Shown here piece by piece: positions 5,587 through 6,650 of a stretch of 6,650 nucleotides of DNA (position 1 is its first letter; each line of letters opens with the position of its first letter). The notes below the pieces were generated by a model. That model was not told the origin of the DNA and ran no database searches. It worked only from the letters and a program-made list of their open reading frames with translations. The stretch spans positions 1 to 6,650 of the forward strand of contig JBCCFC010000778.1 in NCBI GenBank assembly GCA_039029935.1. Reading direction: 5' to 3'. This stretch comes from G039029935 sp039029935. Lineage in GTDB: Bacteria > Chloroflexota > Anaerolineae > Caldilineales > Caldilineaceae. A program made the position numbers and the translations under genes.

Positions 5587-5615
5587 TTGACACAAAAACA
5601 GTTTAGTGCTAAACT
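5587..5615 (+). promoter_or_regulatory. marR promoter, predicted leaderless
   Basis: A perfect TTGACA (5587-5592) is followed after exactly 17 bases by TAAACT (5610-5615). The -10 lies inside the palindromic operator. Counting 7 bases on, transcription would start at or within a base of the A of the marR ATG (5622). No Shine-Dalgarno sequence precedes that ATG, so the mRNA is probably leaderless. Confidence 0.65.
5600..5615. promoter_or_regulatory. MarR operator 1 (marR promoter)
   Basis: AGTTTAGTGCTAAACT is a perfect 16-bp palindrome covering the -10 element of marR. The core GTTTAG-NN-CTAAAC recurs at 6090-6109 and 6338-6351. The position implies repression by its own product. Confidence 0.75.
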
Positions 5616-5621
5616 ATCTTC

Positions 5622-6068
5622 ATGAATGAAAGTTTAAGTGATATGCATCAACGTAAACGCAATCCGCGCTTTTTGGTGTGGTATCGTCTGTTGCGTATCG
5701 CCAAAAGGGGGGTTGGCTATATCAGCCCATCGTTTATAGATGCTGGACTAACCCGACCGCAATTCGATCTGTTGGGTGCGATTGCAATGGATGAAGGGCA
5801 AACGCAGCAGGTGTATGCGGAACGCATGACCGTGACCAAGGGCAATATCACGCAGTTGTTAGATCGGCTCCAAAAGAGTGGGTTGGTCTTGCGTTGCAAA
5901 GAGGGGCGCACCAACTGTTTATATTTGACCGAGAGTGGCTGGGCCATGATTAGCCGTATTACACCCGAACACGATGCACGTCTGTTTAAGATGTTTGCGA
6001 CCCTCACACCGGATGAGGTTGCGCAACTCACAAAGATTTTACGTAAATTAGAGCAGAATATCGAGTAA
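5622..6068 (+). CDS. MarR-family transcriptional regulator
   Basis: This 148-residue winged-helix dimer should bind the palindromes around its own gene and pirin. Length and layout are typical: N-terminal dimer helix (LVWYRLLRIAKRGVGY, 18-33), LTRPQFDLLGAIAMDEG (43-59), recognition helix TVTKGNITQLLDRLQKSGLV (70-89), wing RCKEGRTNCLYLTESG (91-106), and C-terminal dimer helices to 148. The only two cysteines, C92 and C99, are on opposite strands of the wing. That is suggestive of redox or electrophile sensing but unproven. The ATG at 5622 is chosen because the promoter places the transcript start there; an alternative in-frame ATG at residue 8 has no ribosome binding site either. It is transcribed toward pirin, with 308 bases between them. 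Confidence 0.9.
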   Translation: MNESLSDMHQRKRNPRFLVWYRLLRIAKRGVGYISPSFIDAGLTRPQFDLLGAIAMDEGQTQQVYAERMTVTKGNITQLLDRLQKSGLVLRCKEGRTNCLYLTESGWAMISRITPEHDARLFKMFATLTPDEVAQLTKILRKLEQNIE

Positions 6069-6089
6069 GTTTTTATATTTTTTTGAGTT

Positions 6090-6109
6090 AAAGTTTAGAG
6101 CTAAACTTT
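6090..6109. promoter_or_regulatory. MarR operator 2 (after marR)
   Basis: AAAGTTTAGAGCTAAACTTT is a perfect 20-bp palindrome, the longest of the three, 22 bases after the marR stop. It precedes an extended -10 (6111-6119). As RNA it would form a 9-bp stem followed by a short T-run, so it might also work as a weak terminator for marR. Confidence 0.7.
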
Positions 6110-6110
6110 T

Positions 6111-6119
6111 TGATATAGA
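6111..6119 (+). promoter_or_regulatory. possible extended -10 promoter controlled by operator 2
   Basis: TGATATAGA fits the extended -10 pattern TGnTATAnT apart from the last base. No good -35 is present; operator 2 fills the space where it would be. A transcript from here would begin near 6126 and run through the hairpin array toward pirin. Confidence 0.35.
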
Positions 6120-6150
6120 CTTCACAAAAACGAAAATACATTATTAGAGT

Positions 6151-6283
6151 TGTTTGAAAATAACAAACACCACCGAATACAATTCGGTGTCTATTACAGA
6201 AAGCATACTAAAGTATGCCGTAGTCCATTGAACAACCTGTTTCAACAGGTTTTCTATAATAGCATGGGATTTGCAATCCCATG
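6151..6283. repeat. array of regularly spaced, sequence-unrelated hairpins
   Basis: Four perfect inverted repeats are seen: CACCGAAT-ACA-ATTCGGTG (6171-6189), GCATACT-AA-AGTATGC (6203-6218), AACCTGTT-TC-AACAGGTT (6234-6251) and CATGGGATT-TGC-AATCCCATG (6263-6283). Their centres are about 30.5, 32 and 30.5 bases apart. Stems share no sequence. A weaker TGTTTG/CAAACA pair (6151-6169) precedes them. The last hairpin is followed by a T-rich stretch (6287-6296) and could be a terminator. The array is bracketed by MarR operators 2 and 3, so it may be a leader or small RNA. No ORF of note covers it. Confidence 0.7.
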
Positions 6284-6296
6284 AGGTTTATTTTTT
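6263..6296 (+). terminator. possible intrinsic terminator (last hairpin of the array)
   Basis: A 9-bp stem CATGGGATT/AATCCCATG with a 3-base loop is followed by AGG and then TTTATTTTTT. This resembles a Rho-independent terminator with a slightly displaced T-tract. It could end marR read-through or attenuate a long pirin leader. Confidence 0.4.
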
Positions 6297-6316
6297 AACA
6301 AATCTATTGTGAGAAT

Positions 6317-6352
6317 TTGATATTTTTTTAGCCAATAGTTTAGACCTAAACA
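6317..6352 (+). promoter_or_regulatory. pirin promoter region
   Basis: TTGATA (6317-6322) is a good -35. At 16-18 bases only weak -10 hexamers exist, all inside operator 3. By analogy with marR, TAAACA (6347-6352) in the right half of the operator could instead be the -10. Either way the operator would cover the promoter. Confidence 0.4.
6338..6351. promoter_or_regulatory. MarR operator 3 (upstream of pirin)
   Basis: GTTTAGACCTAAAC is a perfect 14-bp copy of the core found at operators 1 and 2, 25 bases before the pirin ATG. It links pirin to the MarR regulon. Confidence 0.7.
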
Positions 6353-6376
6353 TAATTGACAATAGGGAGAGTCACA

Positions 6377-6650
6377 ATGTCCATACGTCCTGTTCGGAAA
6401 CATACAAAATCTCAGGCAGCTATCGAGGGAGCCGGGGTGCATCTCAACCGTGCCTTTGGCTTTGGTGAGCCATCTGAATTTGATCCGTTTTTACTACTGG
6501 ATGATTTCCGTAATGAACGTCCAGAGGATTACATCGCAGGGTTCCCTTGGCATCCACATCGCGGCATCGAAACGATCACCTATGTGTTGGCTGGCACAGT
6601 CGAGCATGGCGACAGCATCGGCAATCGGGGTACGATTTCGTCGGGCGATG
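6377..6650 (+). CDS. pirin-family protein, 5' part
   Basis: 91 residues are visible and the gene runs off the window. Pirins are bicupin, Fe(II)-binding proteins; some have quercetinase activity and others act in redox or stress control. The start MSIRPVRKHTKSQA is followed by the signature FDPFLLLDDF (35-44) and FPWHPHRGIETITYVLAGTV (56-75). H59 and H61 are the first two metal ligands of the N-terminal cupin; the remaining His and Glu ligands would lie past the window. AGGGAGA (6364-6370) sits 6 bases before the ATG. It is on the same strand as marR and has a copy of the marR operator at its promoter. Confidence 0.88.
   Translation, partial: MSIRPVRKHTKSQAAIEGAGVHLNRAFGFGEPSEFDPFLLLDDFRNERPEDYIAGFPWHPHRGIETITYVLAGTVEHGDSIGNRGTISSGD

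Noticed and set aside
6171..6283. CRISPR array or integron attC cassette array
   Set aside because: The roughly 31-bp spacing is suggestive, but the hairpin arms have no common sequence, so there is no repeat unit, and no cas or integrase gene is near.
6356..6361. TTGACA just upstream of pirin as a -35 box
   Set aside because: It lies too close to the ATG at 6377; its -10 would fall at or inside the start codon, and no TATAAT-like hexamer is there.

Overview
The window looks like a bacterial chromosome segment of medium GC. The best lineage hint is a small secreted protein (4971-5435, minus) whose C-terminus reads FLPLVQN. It resembles the xLPLV tails I remember from many Chloroflexota (Anaerolineae/Chloroflexia) exported proteins. 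A marR promoter that predicts a leaderless mRNA and abundant short palindromes fit that lineage but do not prove it. No rRNA, tRNA or CRISPR array is visible.

Left third (1-2263) is a gene graveyard. It opens with a perfect 100-bp inverted repeat touching the window edge (1-100 and 170-269). Next come a remnant of a vapBC-type toxin-antitoxin pair (470-690, plus) and a wrecked type I restriction-modification locus on the minus strand. That locus keeps the N-terminal part of hsdM (2263 to about 1555; two nonsense codons, two frameshifts) and the C-terminal end of hsdR (1070-735; one internal stop). Between them lies a 5'-truncated IS200-like/REP-associated Y1 transposase (1553-1113). hsdS, the rest of hsdM and most of hsdR are missing. 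A short repeat motif (catcggtctaca, then CGCAG and CTAAAGCC) sits at two of the breakpoints.

Middle (2264-5435) is ordinary-looking intact gene content: a HupE/UreJ_2-family membrane protein with a perfect EF-hand loop (2479-3561, minus), a two-domain VOC/glyoxalase-fold protein (4108-4857, plus), and the secreted SdrD_B-like protein. A 16-bp-stem hairpin (4890-4923) separates the convergent last two. The half-kilobase between hupE and the VOC gene has no convincing gene but holds palindromes, a candidate promoter and a structured 5' leader.

Right end (5580-6650) is the most interesting part. A MarR-type regulator and the start of a pirin gene are linked by three palindromes of core GTTTAG-NN-CTAAAC: one on the marR promoter, one just after marR next to an extended -10 element, and one just before pirin. 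The simplest reading is a self-regulating MarR that also controls pirin. Its only two cysteines lie in the DNA-contacting wing, so redox or electrophile sensing is possible. Between the second and third operators lie four unrelated perfect hairpins spaced about 31 bp centre to centre (6171-6283). They could form a structured leader or small RNA under MarR control. That array is the best candidate here for something undescribed.
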